Source: Mycolicibacterium cosmeticum
Lineage (GTDB): Bacteria > Actinomycetota > Actinomycetes > Mycobacteriales > Mycobacteriaceae
Direction of reading: 5' to 3'
Length of the DNA stretch: 64,000 nucleotides
Assembly: GCF_000613185.1 (NCBI RefSeq)
Contig: NZ_CCBB010000003.1
Location: 1,426,001 to 1,490,000 of the forward strand
Shown: one piece after another, positions 1-8,758 of the stretch
How positions within the stretch are numbered: the first letter of the stretch is position 1
How the letters are laid out: the number at the start of each line of letters is the position of its first letter
Notes under the pieces: model-generated
Told to the model about the DNA's origin: nothing
Database searches by the model: none
What the model saw: the letters and a program-made list of their open reading frames with translations, nothing else
Program-made: the position numbers and the translations under genes

Positions 1-577
1 GCACCAGGAACACGGCGATCCCCGCGCCGTCGGCATCGGCCGGTCGGGTGCGGGCGAACACCACGAACAGATTCGCCGTCGGCGCATTGGTGATGAACCG
101 CTTCTGGCCGCTGATCACCCACTGCCCACCGTCGCGCACCGCCTTCGCCCGCAGGCCGGCCGGATTCGAGCCGGCGCCCGGTTCGGTGAGCGCGAACGAC
201 GCCACCACCTCGCCGGAGGCGATGCCCGCCAGCCAGCGGGCCTTCTGCTCATCGGTGCCGAAGCCGACCAGAACCTGACCCGCGATGCCGTTGTTGGTGC
301 CGAACATCGACCGCAGCGCCAGGCTGGTGTAGCCGAATTCCATCGCCAGTTCGACGTCCTGGGTCAGGTCGAGCCCCAGGCCGCCCCACTGCTGGGGGAT
401 GGCGTAACCGAACAACCCGAGGTGCCTGGCCTGGTCGCGGATGTCGTCGGGCACCTTGTCGGTGGCCATGATCTCCAATTCGCGCGGCACGACCTGGGTG
501 CGGATGAACTGGCGGGTGGCGGCGAGGATGTCGGCGAAATCCTTGTCGCTGACTTCACTGCTGACCGTGGACGTCAT
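1..577 (-). CDS. acyl-CoA dehydrogenase, partial (C-terminus outside window)
   Basis: Oxidises an acyl-CoA to the 2-enoyl-CoA using FAD, a first step of beta-oxidation. From the ATG at 577 the frame gives 192 residues and runs off the left edge, so the C-terminal helical domain with the catalytic base is not visible. The N-terminal helical domain covers roughly residues 10-120. The middle beta-domain begins with ASFALTEPGAGSN (126-138) and WVISGQKRFITNA (153-165), both diagnostic of the family. The gene is divergent from the SDR-thiolase-dehydrogenase operon starting at 674 and shares a 96-bp, unusually AT-rich spacer with it, so joint regulation is likely. Substrate chain type cannot be read from this fragment. 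Confidence 0.9.
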   Translation of the reverse strand, partial: MTSTVSSEVSDKDFADILAATRQFIRTQVVPRELEIMATDKVPDDIRDQARHLGLFGYAIPQQWGGLGLDLTQDVELAMEFGYTSLALRSMFGTNNGIAGQVLVGFGTDEQKARWLAGIASGEVVASFALTEPGAGSNPAGLRAKAVRDGGQWVISGQKRFITNAPTANLFVVFARTRPADADGAGIAVFLV

Positions 578-610
578 GGGTCGGACTCCTGACTGCTACC
601 CGGGGATTCA

Positions 611-640
611 GACTTGATGCAAGAAATATCATATTTTATG
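611..640. promoter_or_regulatory. AT-rich inverted repeats in divergent promoter
   Basis: Between the divergent acyl-CoA dehydrogenase (577) and SDR (674) genes the sequence turns AT-rich and holds two small inverted repeats: CTTG-ATG-CAAG (613-623) and AAATAT-C-ATATTT (624-636). Placement between two lipid genes whose operon ends in a GntR gene suggests an operator for that regulator. The assignment is inference; no known GntR consensus is matched convincingly. Confidence 0.35.
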
Positions 641-673
641 TTGGGCTCCAGCCCGCGAGGTCTCAGAGGAAGG

Positions 674-1420
674 ATGGCGATGGCCCTGCTAGACGGTCGC
701 ACCGCGGTGATCACCGGGGGTGCCCAAGGAATCGGATACGCGATCGCGGAACGATTCGTCGCCGAGGGCGCCCGGGTGGTCTTGGGTGACCTCAATCCCG
801 AGGCGACCGAGGCGGCGGTGGCCACACTCGGCGGCTCCGCGGTCGCCCATGCCGTGCGTGCCGACGTCACCGACGCGGCTGCGGTGCAGGCCCTCGTCGA
901 CGCGGCCGTCGACACTTTCGGCGGTTTGGACATCATGGTCAACAACGCCGGTATCACCCGTGACGCCACCATGCGCAAGATGACCGAGGAACAGTTCGAT
1001 CAGGTCATCGACGTGCACCTGAAGGGGTGCTGGAACGGCACCCGACTGGCGGCCAACATCATGCGCGAAGCGAAAAGCGGTGCCATCATCAACATCTCGT
1101 CGATCTCGGGCAAGGTCGGCTTGGTCGGGCAGACGAACTACTCGGCCGCCAAGGCCGGTATCGTCGGCCTGACCAAGGCCGCGGCCAAGGAGGTCGCGCA
1201 TCTGGGCGTGCGGATCAACGCGATCCAGCCCGGGTTGATCCGCTCGGCGATGACCGAGGCCATGCCGCAACGGATTTGGGATCAGAAGCTGGCCGAGATC
1301 CCGATGGGCCGGGCCGCCGAGCCCAGTGAGGTCGCCTCGGTGGCGGCGTTCTTGGCCTCCGACATGTCCTCGTACATGACCGGCTGCGTACTCGAAGTGA
1401 CCGGCGGGCGGCACATCTGA
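674..1420 (+). CDS. SDR family oxidoreductase, FabG-like
   Basis: Short-chain dehydrogenase, probably a 3-oxoacyl/3-hydroxyacyl dehydrogenase using NAD(P)H in the cytoplasm. The 248-residue protein has the nucleotide-binding TGGAQGIG (14-21), NNAG (90-93), the catalytic serine region ISSISG and the YSAAK catalytic pair (Y156, K160), all as in FabG. The start at 674 is chosen because AGAGGAAGG lies just upstream; in-frame ATGs back to 614 have no such site. It overlaps the next gene by one base (TGATG), so it is translationally coupled to the thiolase at 1420. With the thiolase and acyl-CoA dehydrogenase it looks like a dedicated acyl-CoA degradation operon. Confidence 0.9.
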   Translation: MAMALLDGRTAVITGGAQGIGYAIAERFVAEGARVVLGDLNPEATEAAVATLGGSAVAHAVRADVTDAAAVQALVDAAVDTFGGLDIMVNNAGITRDATMRKMTEEQFDQVIDVHLKGCWNGTRLAANIMREAKSGAIINISSISGKVGLVGQTNYSAAKAGIVGLTKAAAKEVAHLGVRINAIQPGLIRSAMTEAMPQRIWDQKLAEIPMGRAAEPSEVASVAAFLASDMSSYMTGCVLEVTGGRHI

Positions 1421-2646
1421 TGTCCGCGGCGGCGAACACCGTGGTGATCTGCGAGCCGATTCGCACGCCGATCGGTCGTTACGGCGGGATGTTCGCCTCG
1501 TTGACCGCCGTCGAACTCGGTGTCGCGGCGCTGCGGGGACTGTTGCAGCGCACCGGCCTGCCCGCCGGCGCGGTGAGCGACGTCATCCTCGGCCACTGCT
1601 ATCCGTCCCCGGAGGCCCCGGCGATCGGCCGGGTGGTGGCGCTGGACGCCGGGCTGCCGATCACGGTGCCCGGGATGCAGGTGGACCGCCGATGCGGATC
1701 GGGGCTGCAGGCCGTCATCCAGGCCTGCCTGCAGGTCGGCAGTGGCGCCAATGACCTGGTTGTCGCCGGCGGTGCCGAGTCGATGAGCAATGTCGCGTTC
1801 CACAGCACCGATATGCGCTGGGGTGGCTCCCGCACCGGCATCCGGGTGCACGACGGGCTGGCCCGCGGTCGCACCACGGCCGGCGGCAAGAACTACCCGG
1901 TGCCGGGCGGCATGCTGGAGACCGCGGAGAACCTTCGGCGGCAGTACGGCATCTCCCGCGCCGAGCAGGACGAGCTGGCCGTGCGCTCACACCGGAAAGC
2001 CGTTGCCGCCCAACGGGACGGGGTGCTGGCCGACGAGATCGTCGCCATCACGGTGTCATCGAAATCCGGCGAGCAGTCCATCGACACCGACGAGCACCCC
2101 CGCGCCGACACCTCGGTGGAGGCCTTGAGCATGTTGAAACCGATTCTGGGAAAACAAGACCCGGAGGCGACCGTCACCGCGGGAAACTCCAGCGGCCAGA
2201 ACGACGCGGCGTCGATGTGCATCGTCACCACGGCCGCGCGCGCCGAAGAACTGGGCTTGCGGCCCCTTGTCCGCCTGGTGTCGTGGGGGCTGGCCGGGGT
2301 GGCGCCCAACGTCATGGGCATCGGCCCCGTGCCGGCCACCGAGGTGGCGTTGCGCAACGCCGGCCTGACGCTGGCCCAGATCGACCTCATCGAACTCAAC
2401 GAGGCGTTCGCCGCGCAGGCACTGGCGGTGCTGCGGGAATGGAAGTTCACCGAGGCGGACATGGAGCGCACCAACGTCCGCGGCTCCGGGATCTCGCTGG
2501 GGCACCCGGTCGGCGCCACCGGTGGTCGGATGCTGGCCACGCTGGCCCGCGAACTCGACGCCCGCGGCGCCCGGTACGGGCTGGAAACCATGTGCATCGG
2601 CGGCGGTCAAGGACTGGCCGCCGTGTTCGAACGGATCGCCGCATGA
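1420..2646 (+). CDS. acetyl-CoA C-acetyltransferase (thiolase)
   Basis: Thiolase of 408 residues that cleaves a 3-ketoacyl-CoA with CoA, the last step of a beta-oxidation round. Visible family marks are the nucleophile region VDRRCGSGLQA (cysteine near residue 90), NEAFAAQ, the GHPVGATGGR block and the C-terminal CIGGGQG with the second active-site cysteine. The ATG overlaps the stop of the upstream SDR and its own end overlaps the ATG of the next acyl-CoA dehydrogenase (2643), so the three genes are one operon. Degradative use is inferred from this company; a biosynthetic role cannot be excluded by sequence alone. Confidence 0.92.
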   Translation: MSAAANTVVICEPIRTPIGRYGGMFASLTAVELGVAALRGLLQRTGLPAGAVSDVILGHCYPSPEAPAIGRVVALDAGLPITVPGMQVDRRCGSGLQAVIQACLQVGSGANDLVVAGGAESMSNVAFHSTDMRWGGSRTGIRVHDGLARGRTTAGGKNYPVPGGMLETAENLRRQYGISRAEQDELAVRSHRKAVAAQRDGVLADEIVAITVSSKSGEQSIDTDEHPRADTSVEALSMLKPILGKQDPEATVTAGNSSGQNDAASMCIVTTAARAEELGLRPLVRLVSWGLAGVAPNVMGIGPVPATEVALRNAGLTLAQIDLIELNEAFAAQALAVLREWKFTEADMERTNVRGSGISLGHPVGATGGRMLATLARELDARGARYGLETMCIGGGQGLAAVFERIAA

Positions 2647-3836
2647 CCCGGTTGGCGCAGACCCTCGGCCTGACCGAGGTGCAGGCCGAGATCGTCGCGA
2701 CCGTACGGCAATTCGTGGACCGGGAGGTCATCCCGAACGCACAGGAACTGGAACACTCGGACACCTACCCACAGGCCATCGTCGACGGCATGCGCGAGAT
2801 GGGCCTGTTCGGGCTGATGATTCCCGAGCAGTACGGCGGGCTGGGGGAGTCGCTGCTGACCTACGCGCTGTGCGTGGAGGAACTGGCGCGCGGCTGGATG
2901 AGCGTTTCGGGCGTGATCAACACCCACTTCATCGTCGCCTACATGCTGCGCCAACACGGTACCGACGAACAGAAGCAGCGTTACCTGCCTCGGATGGCCA
3001 CCGGTGAGGTGCGCGGCGCGTTCTCGATGTCCGAACCCGAACTCGGTTCCGACGTCGCCGCCATCCGTACCAAGGCGGCCCGCGATGCCGACGGCAACTA
3101 CACGATCAGCGGGCAGAAGATGTGGCTGACGAACGGCGGCAGCTCGACCTTGGTGGCCGCACTGGTGAAAACCGATGAGGGAGCGGCCAAACGGCACCGC
3201 AACCTGACGGCCTTCCTGATCGAGAAGCCCGCCGGTTTCGGTGAGGTCAAGCCGGGCCTGACCATCCCGGGCAAGATCGACAAGATGGGCTACAAGGGCA
3301 TCGACACCACCGAGTTGATCTTCGACGGGTATGCCGCCTCTGCCGACGACGTTCTCGGGAACGCCCCGGGACAGGGCTTCTTCCAGATGATGGACGGTAT
3401 CGAGGTGGGCCGGGTGAACGTCTCGGCACGCGCGTGTGGCGTGGGTATCCGAGCTTTCGAGCTGGCCGCGCGTTACGCCCAGCAGCGAGCCACGTTCGGG
3501 AAGCCGATCGCCGAGCACCAGGCGATCGCCTTCCAACTCGCGGAGATGGCCACCAAGGTCGAGGCCGCGCATCTGATGATGGTCAACGCCGCACGGCTCA
3601 AGGATTCCGGTGAGCGCAACGACATGGCCGCGGGGATGGCGAAGTACCTTGCCAGCGAATTCTGTTCGGAGGTCACCCAGCAGAGCTTCCGGATCCACGG
3701 GGGCTACGGCTACTCGAAGGAGTACGAGATCGAGCGGCTGATGCGCGACGCACCGTTCCTGTTGATCGGTGAGGGCACCAGCGAAATCCAGAAGACGATC
3801 ATCAGTAAGAACCTGCTCGATGAGTATCGCGTCTGA
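2643..3836 (+). CDS. acyl-CoA dehydrogenase
   Basis: Complete 397-residue flavin acyl-CoA dehydrogenase. The FAD/substrate motifs AFSMSEPELGSD and YTISGQKMWLTNGG are in the middle domain, and the C-terminus carries IHGGYGYSKEYEIERLMRDA followed by EGTSEIQ, the region that holds the catalytic glutamate in this family. It starts inside the thiolase stop (ATGA overlap) and its 3' end overlaps the start of the GntR gene at 3820, so it is the third gene of a four-gene operon. Its middle-domain motifs resemble those of the partial dehydrogenase at the left edge, so the locus has two such enzymes either side of one promoter region. Confidence 0.93.
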   Translation: MTRLAQTLGLTEVQAEIVATVRQFVDREVIPNAQELEHSDTYPQAIVDGMREMGLFGLMIPEQYGGLGESLLTYALCVEELARGWMSVSGVINTHFIVAYMLRQHGTDEQKQRYLPRMATGEVRGAFSMSEPELGSDVAAIRTKAARDADGNYTISGQKMWLTNGGSSTLVAALVKTDEGAAKRHRNLTAFLIEKPAGFGEVKPGLTIPGKIDKMGYKGIDTTELIFDGYAASADDVLGNAPGQGFFQMMDGIEVGRVNVSARACGVGIRAFELAARYAQQRATFGKPIAEHQAIAFQLAEMATKVEAAHLMMVNAARLKDSGERNDMAAGMAKYLASEFCSEVTQQSFRIHGGYGYSKEYEIERLMRDAPFLLIGEGTSEIQKTIISKNLLDEYRV

Positions 3837-4533
3837 TTCCGGCGGGCGAGCGAAACGTCGGGGGGAGCACGAACTGGCCGATCGCCCGCAGCTGTCCGAC
3901 GATGTCGCGCGGGTGGTGCGGCGCCGGATCTTCCACGGCACCTATCCGGCCGGGATGTACCTGCGGTTGGACCAGCTGGCGGCCGATCTGGGCATCAGTG
4001 TCACGCCGGTGCGCGAGGCACTGCTGAATCTGCGCGCCGAGGGCCTGCTGGTGCAGCACCCGCGCCGCGGATTCATGGTGCTGGAGGTCACCGCCCGCGA
4101 TATCGCCGACGTCGCCAACCTGCAGGCCTATATCGGTGGCGAGCTGGGGGCGCGGGCGGCCGCCAATATCACCGACGAACAGCTGGCCGAGCTCACCGCC
4201 ATCCAGGACGCGCTCGAAAAGGCTTACGACCACGACGATCTGGACCGCACCGTGCGGCTCAACCACGAATTCCACCGGCTGATCAACGTCATCGCCGATT
4301 CGCCGAAGCTGACCCAGGTGATGTCCGTCGTCACCCGCTACGCGCCGGAGTCGGTGTTCCCCACCCTGGAGGGCTGGCCGGCCCAGTCGATCCGGGACCA
4401 TCGCACGGTGATCGACGCACTGCAGCGGCGTGACGGGGACATGGTGCGGGCCGCGATGGCCGAACATTTCACCATCGGGGTCCGGCCGATGACCGAGCAC
4501 CTCACCGAGCGGGGCGTGATCCGACCGGCCTGA
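3820..4533 (+). CDS. GntR family transcriptional regulator (FadR/FCD type)
   Basis: 237-residue regulator with an N-terminal winged helix (about 25-90, containing LAADLGISVTPVREALLNL and EGLLVQHPRRGFMV) and a C-terminal helical FCD effector domain (about 100-225, with LNHEFHRLI and the late AMAEHF histidine region). FCD regulators usually bind small carboxylic acids or CoA esters, often with a metal. The ATG at 3820 lies inside the end of the upstream dehydrogenase gene, so it is coupled to the catabolic operon and is its likely local regulator. M. tuberculosis also has a GntR gene (Rv3060c) between cyp136 and ligB, but this copy lies outside that interval, so orthology is uncertain. Confidence 0.9.
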   Translation: MSIASDSGGRAKRRGEHELADRPQLSDDVARVVRRRIFHGTYPAGMYLRLDQLAADLGISVTPVREALLNLRAEGLLVQHPRRGFMVLEVTARDIADVANLQAYIGGELGARAAANITDEQLAELTAIQDALEKAYDHDDLDRTVRLNHEFHRLINVIADSPKLTQVMSVVTRYAPESVFPTLEGWPAQSIRDHRTVIDALQRRDGDMVRAAMAEHFTIGVRPMTEHLTERGVIRPA

Positions 4534-4539
4534 GGCGCC

Positions 4540-4596
4540 CGTTTGTGCGGATCGATCCGCGTGGAACGGCGCGTCGCGGATGAAACGGCACAAACG
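4540..4596. terminator. hairpin between convergent genes
   Basis: CGTTTGTGC (4540-4548) pairs with GCACAAACG (4588-4596), and an inner perfect 12-bp palindrome CGGATCGATCCG occupies 4548-4559. It sits between the stop of the GntR gene (4533) and the stop of the convergent VOC gene (4614), the expected place for a bidirectional terminator. There is no T-tract. Confidence 0.5.
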
Positions 4597-4613
4597 CGAC
4601 CCGGGTGCGTCGC

Positions 4614-5048
4614 TCAGCCCAGCCGCACCGTGCCGTCCGGGTCGACCCGCCATCCCGGATTGTGCGCGATCTCCCAGACCACTCCGTTGGGGTCGCGGAC
4701 GTGGGCGTGGAACACACCACCGAACTGGCCCGGCTGTGGGGCCTTCAGTATCGTGCCGCCGGCCTCGGCCATCGCCGCGACGATGTCGATGACCGCGCTG
4801 TCGCTGCCGACGTTGTGGGCCAGGGTGATTCCGGACACCGTGGCGCCCGGATGGTCGGCGGGCAACCCGAGGTCGGCATTGAACTTCTCGGCGAGGAAGA
4901 ACGCGAGCACCTGTCCCGGGGCGGTCTGGTAGAACACGATCTCGCCCTCGACGTCCAGCAGCGCATGCCAGCCCAGCGTGCCGTAGAAGCGGCGGGTGGC
5001 GTCCAGGTCGACCGCGGCGATGGTGACGAAGTTGAGCTGCTGGTCCAT
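4614..5048 (-). CDS. VOC (glyoxalase/bleomycin-resistance fold) protein
   Basis: 144-residue vicinal-oxygen-chelate protein. It shows the paired beta-alpha-beta-beta-beta modules: FVTIAAVDLDATRRFYGTLG at the N-terminus and GGVFHAHVRDPNGVVWEIAHN near the C-terminus, the latter including the usual metal-binding glutamate region. Such proteins act as lyases, dioxygenases or isomerases on small substrates; the specific reaction is not recognisable. The start at 5048 is the first ATG with family-like sequence; the longer frame to 5123 has an unrelated basic N-terminus. It is convergent with the GntR gene and divergent from the thiolase at 5187. Confidence 0.82.
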   Translation of the reverse strand: MDQQLNFVTIAAVDLDATRRFYGTLGWHALLDVEGEIVFYQTAPGQVLAFFLAEKFNADLGLPADHPGATVSGITLAHNVGSDSAVIDIVAAMAEAGGTILKAPQPGQFGGVFHAHVRDPNGVVWEIAHNPGWRVDPDGTVRLG

Positions 5049-5186
5049 CACCCGACCATAGCGGTCAGCCGACGTCGTACGGTGCGGCTTTCCGCGGCCG
5101 GCCACCGCAGTAGCCAACCACACGCCGGCCCGCCTACAGTGGGTGCTACGTTTACATAATCACTGGATACCGTAAAGGTGGAAGAG

Positions 5187-6362
5187 ATGCCCACACCCGT
5201 CATCGTCGGCGCTGCCCGCACCGCCATCGGCCGGTCCTTCAAAGGCACGCTGGTCAACACGCCGCCGGAGGCGTTGCTCGGTGCGGTGCTGCCGGAGGTG
5301 ATTCGCCGGTCGGGTGTCGACCCGTCGGTGATCGACGACATCATCATCGCCGAATCGCATTACGGCGGCGGTGATCTCGCGCGGTACGCGGCGCTGGTCG
5401 CGGGTCTGGAGAACGTGCCGGGCCAGTCGGTCAACCGGCACTGCGCGGGCAGCCTGACCGCGATCGGCAACGCGTCGGCGCAGATCGGCTCGGGCATGGA
5501 GCGTGCCCTGGTCGCCGGTGGCGTGCAGTCCCTGTCGATGACACCGCTGATGAACCAGCGCATCCCGGGGCCCGAGCTCAAGTTCGAGGAGCGGTGGCTG
5601 CCGCCGATCCACGTCGAGACGCCGGACGCCCCGGCGCGGGACATGTCGATCACCGTCGGCTGGAACACCGCGCAGACCTACCGGCTCACCCGCGAGGACC
5701 TCGACGCGTGGGCCGCCCGCTCACATCAACGCGCCGTCGCCGCCCAGGACGCCGGCAAGTTCCTCGACGAGATCGTGCCGCTGAAGGTCACCCAGCCCGA
5801 CGGCTCGGTGATCGACTTCAGCGTCGACGAGCACCCGCGCCGCGACACCACCGTCGAGAAGCTGGCCGCCCTCAAGGTCCTGCATCCGGAGATCGAGGGA
5901 TTCTCCATCACCGCGGGCAACAGCAGTGGCACCAATGACGCCGCCGCTGCCGTCGCGCTGGTCGCCGATGACTACGCGGCGGCCGAAAATCTGACGGTGC
6001 TGGGCAAGGTCCGCGCGTGGGGTTCGGTGGGCGTCGCGGCCCGCGACACCGGGCTCGGTGGGGTCAAGGTGATCGGCCGGGTCCTGGACCGGGCCGGTCT
6101 CAAGCCTTCGGACGTCACGCTGTGGGAGATCAACGAGGCGTTCGCCTCCGTGCCGGTGGCGGCCGTGCGCGAGTACGGACTGGACGAAGACCGGGTCAAC
6201 TTCTCCGGCAGCGGCTGCAGCCTGGGGCATCCGATCGCCGCCTCCGGCGCGCGGATGATCACCACCTTGATCTACGAACTGCAGCGTCGCGGCGGCGGTA
6301 TCGGGGTGGCCGCGATGTGCGCCGGCGGCGGACAGGGCGGCGGCGTCGTCATCGAGGTGTAG
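5187..6362 (+). CDS. thiolase family protein
   Basis: 391-residue acetyl-CoA acetyltransferase-like enzyme. The N-terminus PVIVGAARTAIGRSFKG and the nucleophile region SVNRHCAGSLTAIGNA, plus NEAFASVPVAAV, SGSGCSLGHPIAASGARM and CAGGGQGGG, are thiolase signatures. Note HCAGS rather than the more common RxCxSG context and SCSLGHPIAASG in place of G.SLGHPxGATG, which is typical of the FadA-like/steroid-lipid branch in actinobacteria. The ATG at 5187 follows AAAGGTGGAAG and is preferred to the GTG at 5178. It is monocistronic, facing a TetR gene downstream on the other strand. Confidence 0.9.
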   Translation: MPTPVIVGAARTAIGRSFKGTLVNTPPEALLGAVLPEVIRRSGVDPSVIDDIIIAESHYGGGDLARYAALVAGLENVPGQSVNRHCAGSLTAIGNASAQIGSGMERALVAGGVQSLSMTPLMNQRIPGPELKFEERWLPPIHVETPDAPARDMSITVGWNTAQTYRLTREDLDAWAARSHQRAVAAQDAGKFLDEIVPLKVTQPDGSVIDFSVDEHPRRDTTVEKLAALKVLHPEIEGFSITAGNSSGTNDAAAAVALVADDYAAAENLTVLGKVRAWGSVGVAARDTGLGGVKVIGRVLDRAGLKPSDVTLWEINEAFASVPVAAVREYGLDEDRVNFSGSGCSLGHPIAASGARMITTLIYELQRRGGGIGVAAMCAGGGQGGGVVIEV

Positions 6363-6371
6363 CCCAGCGGG

Positions 6372-7115
6372 CTACTTGCCGCGCGCCTTACCGCCCTTCG
6401 GTTTGCCGATCTTGGTGGCCGCGTGGTCGAGAATGCACGTCAGCCCGTACTCGAAGTTCTTCTCGTCGGAGGCGCCGAAGCTGTGCCCCGCGCTGGTGAG
6501 CTGGGCCAGCAGCGGCGCCACCTCGGGGTCGATGACGAAGGTCCGGTCGGGGGCGCTCGGTCCGTCTCCATCGGCCTGGTGATTCTTCTCGGCCAGCCGC
6601 TGTAGCACCACCGAACCGCGGACATGCAACGTGACCGCCGAGTATGTGTCGAACGCATCGGCCGGGCTCAGGCCCGCCTGGATCAGGCCCGCGATGGCCT
6701 TCTCCATCTCCTGCACGCCCAGTTTGGCCGCGCGCGGGCTCAGCGCCGCGCGGATCAGGATCAAATCGCACAGAATCGGGTTGCCCACGAACGTTTTTCG
6801 CATGGTGCGGGCGTGATTGCGCAACGTCTCACGCCAATCCTCGGCCTCCACATACGGTGTCGCGAAGACGTACTCGCTGAGCGCCCGATCGGTCATCGCG
6901 TCGAGAAGTTCGTCCTTCTTGCGGAAGTACCAGTAGATGCTGGTGACGCCGACGCCGAGGTGCTTGCCCAGCAGCGGCATGCTGAGGTTGTCGATGCCGA
7001 CCCGTTCGGCGAGTTCGAAGGCGCCCTTGATGATGTCGTCTGGATTGATGGACCCGCGCTCCCGTCGTTGCCGCTTCTCGGCCACCGGCTGCTTTGCCAC
7101 CGCAGACACCTCCAT
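6372..7115 (-). CDS. TetR family transcriptional regulator
   Basis: 247-residue TetR repressor. The DNA-binding helix-turn-helix lies near residues 25-70 (INPDDIIKGAFELAERVGIDNLSMPLLGKHLGVGVTSIY is the region, with WYFRKKDELLDAM following). The C-terminal ligand domain is long, with VQEMEKAIAGLIQAGLSPADAF. The start at 7115 is supported by AGAGAGTACGG upstream. It is divergent from the enoyl-CoA hydratase at 7274 and its 3' end faces the thiolase. The 158-bp spacer contains a short inverted repeat CCACG-ACG-CGTGG (7128-7140) that could be its operator, so control of the hydratase is likely but inferred. Confidence 0.88.
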   Translation of the reverse strand: MEVSAVAKQPVAEKRQRRERGSINPDDIIKGAFELAERVGIDNLSMPLLGKHLGVGVTSIYWYFRKKDELLDAMTDRALSEYVFATPYVEAEDWRETLRNHARTMRKTFVGNPILCDLILIRAALSPRAAKLGVQEMEKAIAGLIQAGLSPADAFDTYSAVTLHVRGSVVLQRLAEKNHQADGDGPSAPDRTFVIDPEVAPLLAQLTSAGHSFGASDEKNFEYGLTCILDHAATKIGKPKGGKARGK

Positions 7116-7273
7116 CCGTACTCTCTGCCACGACGCGTGGTGGGAGGCCGTCAAGCTTACCGGGAGGCATACCGTGGCGAGTGGGCCCAGATGCTTCGCG
7201 GGCTGGTTACTGTAATGGATTTAGTAGTGTTTTCCAGACCTACCGGAACGCACAATCGGACAGTGAGCGAGGG

Positions 7274-8041
7274 ATGAGCGTGGCAGACGAAGTCCTCACC
7301 GAACGGCAGGGCCGAACCCTGGTCATCACCATCAACCGGCCCGAGGCACGCAACGCGTTCAACCTCCCGGTGGCTCAGGGGTTGGCCGCGGCGATGGACG
7401 AGCTCGACGACAGCGCGGACCTTTCGGTGGCGATCCTCACCGGCGCCGGCGGAAACTTCAGTGCCGGAATGGATCTCAAGGCGTTCGCCGCCGGCGAGCT
7501 GCCGTATGTGCCGGGCCGCGGAATCGGATTCACCGAGCGGCCGCCGCGTAAGCCGGTGATCGCCGCGGTGGAAGGCTACGCGCTGGCCGGCGGCACCGAG
7601 ATGGTGCTGGCCACCGATCTGATCGTCGCCTCGCGCACCGCGAAGTTCGGCATCCCCGAGGTGAAGCGCGGTCTGGTGGCCGCCGGTGGTGGGCTGCTGC
7701 GGCTGCCGCACCGCATCCCGTATCAGAAGGCGCTGGAACTGGCACTGACCGGGGAGAACTTCACCGCCGAAGAGGCCGCCGAGTGGGGGTTCGTCAACAA
7801 GCTGACCGAACCCGGCGGCGCGCTGGCCGGCGCGCTCGAACTCGCCGAGAAGATCACTGCCAACGGTCCGCTCGCGGTGGCGGTCACCAAGGAGATCATC
7901 GTCAAGTCGGCCGAGTGGAGCCACAGTGAGATGTGGCATAAGCAGAACGAGTTGATCGCACCGGTGTTCTCGTCCAAGGACGCGATCGAAGGGGCGACCG
8001 CGTTCGCCGAGAAGCGCAAGCCGAATTGGACCGGTAGCTGA
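7274..8041 (+). CDS. enoyl-CoA hydratase/isomerase (crotonase)
   Basis: 255-residue crotonase-fold enzyme, expected to hydrate 2-enoyl-CoA. The N-terminal TLVITINRPEARNAFN, the oxyanion-hole segments AGGNFSAGMDLKAF and AVEGYALAGGTEMVLATDLIVAS, and FGIPEVKRGL are all standard. The second catalytic acid position is occupied by the usual region after GLLRLPHRIP. ATG 7274 is preceded by GAGCGAGGG, a usable ribosome site. The longer reading frame from 7094 covers the promoter region and is not believed. Divergent from the TetR gene at 7115. It fits the EchA group, but the individual paralogue cannot be named. Confidence 0.92.
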   Translation: MSVADEVLTERQGRTLVITINRPEARNAFNLPVAQGLAAAMDELDDSADLSVAILTGAGGNFSAGMDLKAFAAGELPYVPGRGIGFTERPPRKPVIAAVEGYALAGGTEMVLATDLIVASRTAKFGIPEVKRGLVAAGGGLLRLPHRIPYQKALELALTGENFTAEEAAEWGFVNKLTEPGGALAGALELAEKITANGPLAVAVTKEIIVKSAEWSHSEMWHKQNELIAPVFSSKDAIEGATAFAEKRKPNWTGS

Positions 8042-8063
8042 TCGCCCAGGGAGCCCAGGCGGG

Positions 8064-8366
8064 TCAGTCGGGCGCGCTGTCGCGTCGTGACCGCGCCGCC
8101 CGGCGCTGCATCTCGGCGCGCTCCCGGCACCGCCGGCGGAACTCCTCTTCGGCGGCCTCGTCGATGCTCGGCGCTGCGGGGACGACCCGGTCGGGCGACG
8201 GGCGCCCCGCGATGAACCAGGCGAGCGCGCCCGCCACCGGGGCGAGGACGACCAGCAACGTCCATTGGGTGCGGCCGAAGCCGCGGATGCGCGCCTCGTC
8301 AGCGCGTGCGATATCGACGATGGCGGTCACCAAGAGCGCGGTGACCAGTAATCCCAGGTAGGGCAC
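8064..8366 (-). CDS. PLDc_N-domain small membrane protein
   Basis: 100-residue protein with two predicted membrane helices (YLGLLVTALLVTAIVDIARA and TQWTLLVVLAPVAGALAWFIAG) separated by a short polar turn, then a charged C-terminal tail EEEFRRRCRERAEMQRRAARSRR. This layout matches the phospholipase D nuclease N-terminal-like (PLDc_N) small membrane proteins; such stand-alone copies have no known enzyme activity. The GTG at 8366 follows GAGAGGA at a good distance and is chosen over the ATG at 8429. Convergent with the enoyl-CoA hydratase. Confidence 0.6.
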   Translation of the reverse strand: MPYLGLLVTALLVTAIVDIARADEARIRGFGRTQWTLLVVLAPVAGALAWFIAGRPSPDRVVPAAPSIDEAAEEEFRRRCRERAEMQRRAARSRRDSAPD

Positions 8367-8440
8367 GGGCAGTATCCTCTCGTGGGCCGGCGGCCAGCGT
8401 TGGGACGACACAACGCTGGGCCGACTCACTTACTGCGAAT

Positions 8441-8704
8441 CTAGCAAGCGCGCGGGGCGCGGCTAGTTGTCGCTCGTCGCCGGTGGTGGTTGGAAGGGTT
8501 GGTACCACCACCATTGGGCGCGTTCCCCAGGGCGGCGATCGAGCGGCAACCGGTCATCCCGGCCAGGTCCTCGCGCTCGATCTCGGCGACGATCTCGACC
8601 AAACGGCCGTCGATGGCGTTGCGTTGCCCGCACAACTCACCGATCTCACCGAACAGCACCGCCAACCGCTCTTTGGGTTCCAAAGACGCTGCGGCGGTGG
8701 ACAT
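8441..8704 (-). pseudogene. truncated 13E12/DUF222 HNH endonuclease gene remnant
   Basis: The first ~60 residues (KERLAVLFGEIGELCGQRNA, IDGRLVEIVAEIE, GMTGCRSIAAL) match the N-terminal start of DUF222/13E12-repeat proteins, a large mycobacterial family with a C-terminal HNH nuclease, usually 400-500 residues long. Here the frame switches abruptly to a low-complexity NAPNGGGTNPSNHHRRR tail and stops at 87 residues, so the DUF222 core and HNH domain are missing. I read this as a degraded copy, possibly an internal deletion that joined the two ends. No repeat boundaries of the REP13E12 element are obvious beside it. Confidence 0.6.
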
Positions 8705-8758
8705 GACACCCTTCTCGCAGAGGGGTCCGACAACTAGGGTGGCGTCGATCGACTCGAG

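Noticed and set aside
7128..7140. CCACG-ACG-CGTGG as a TetR operator
   Set aside because: Short arms and GC-rich; in this base composition such repeats occur by chance, so it is mentioned only as a possibility in the TetR entry.
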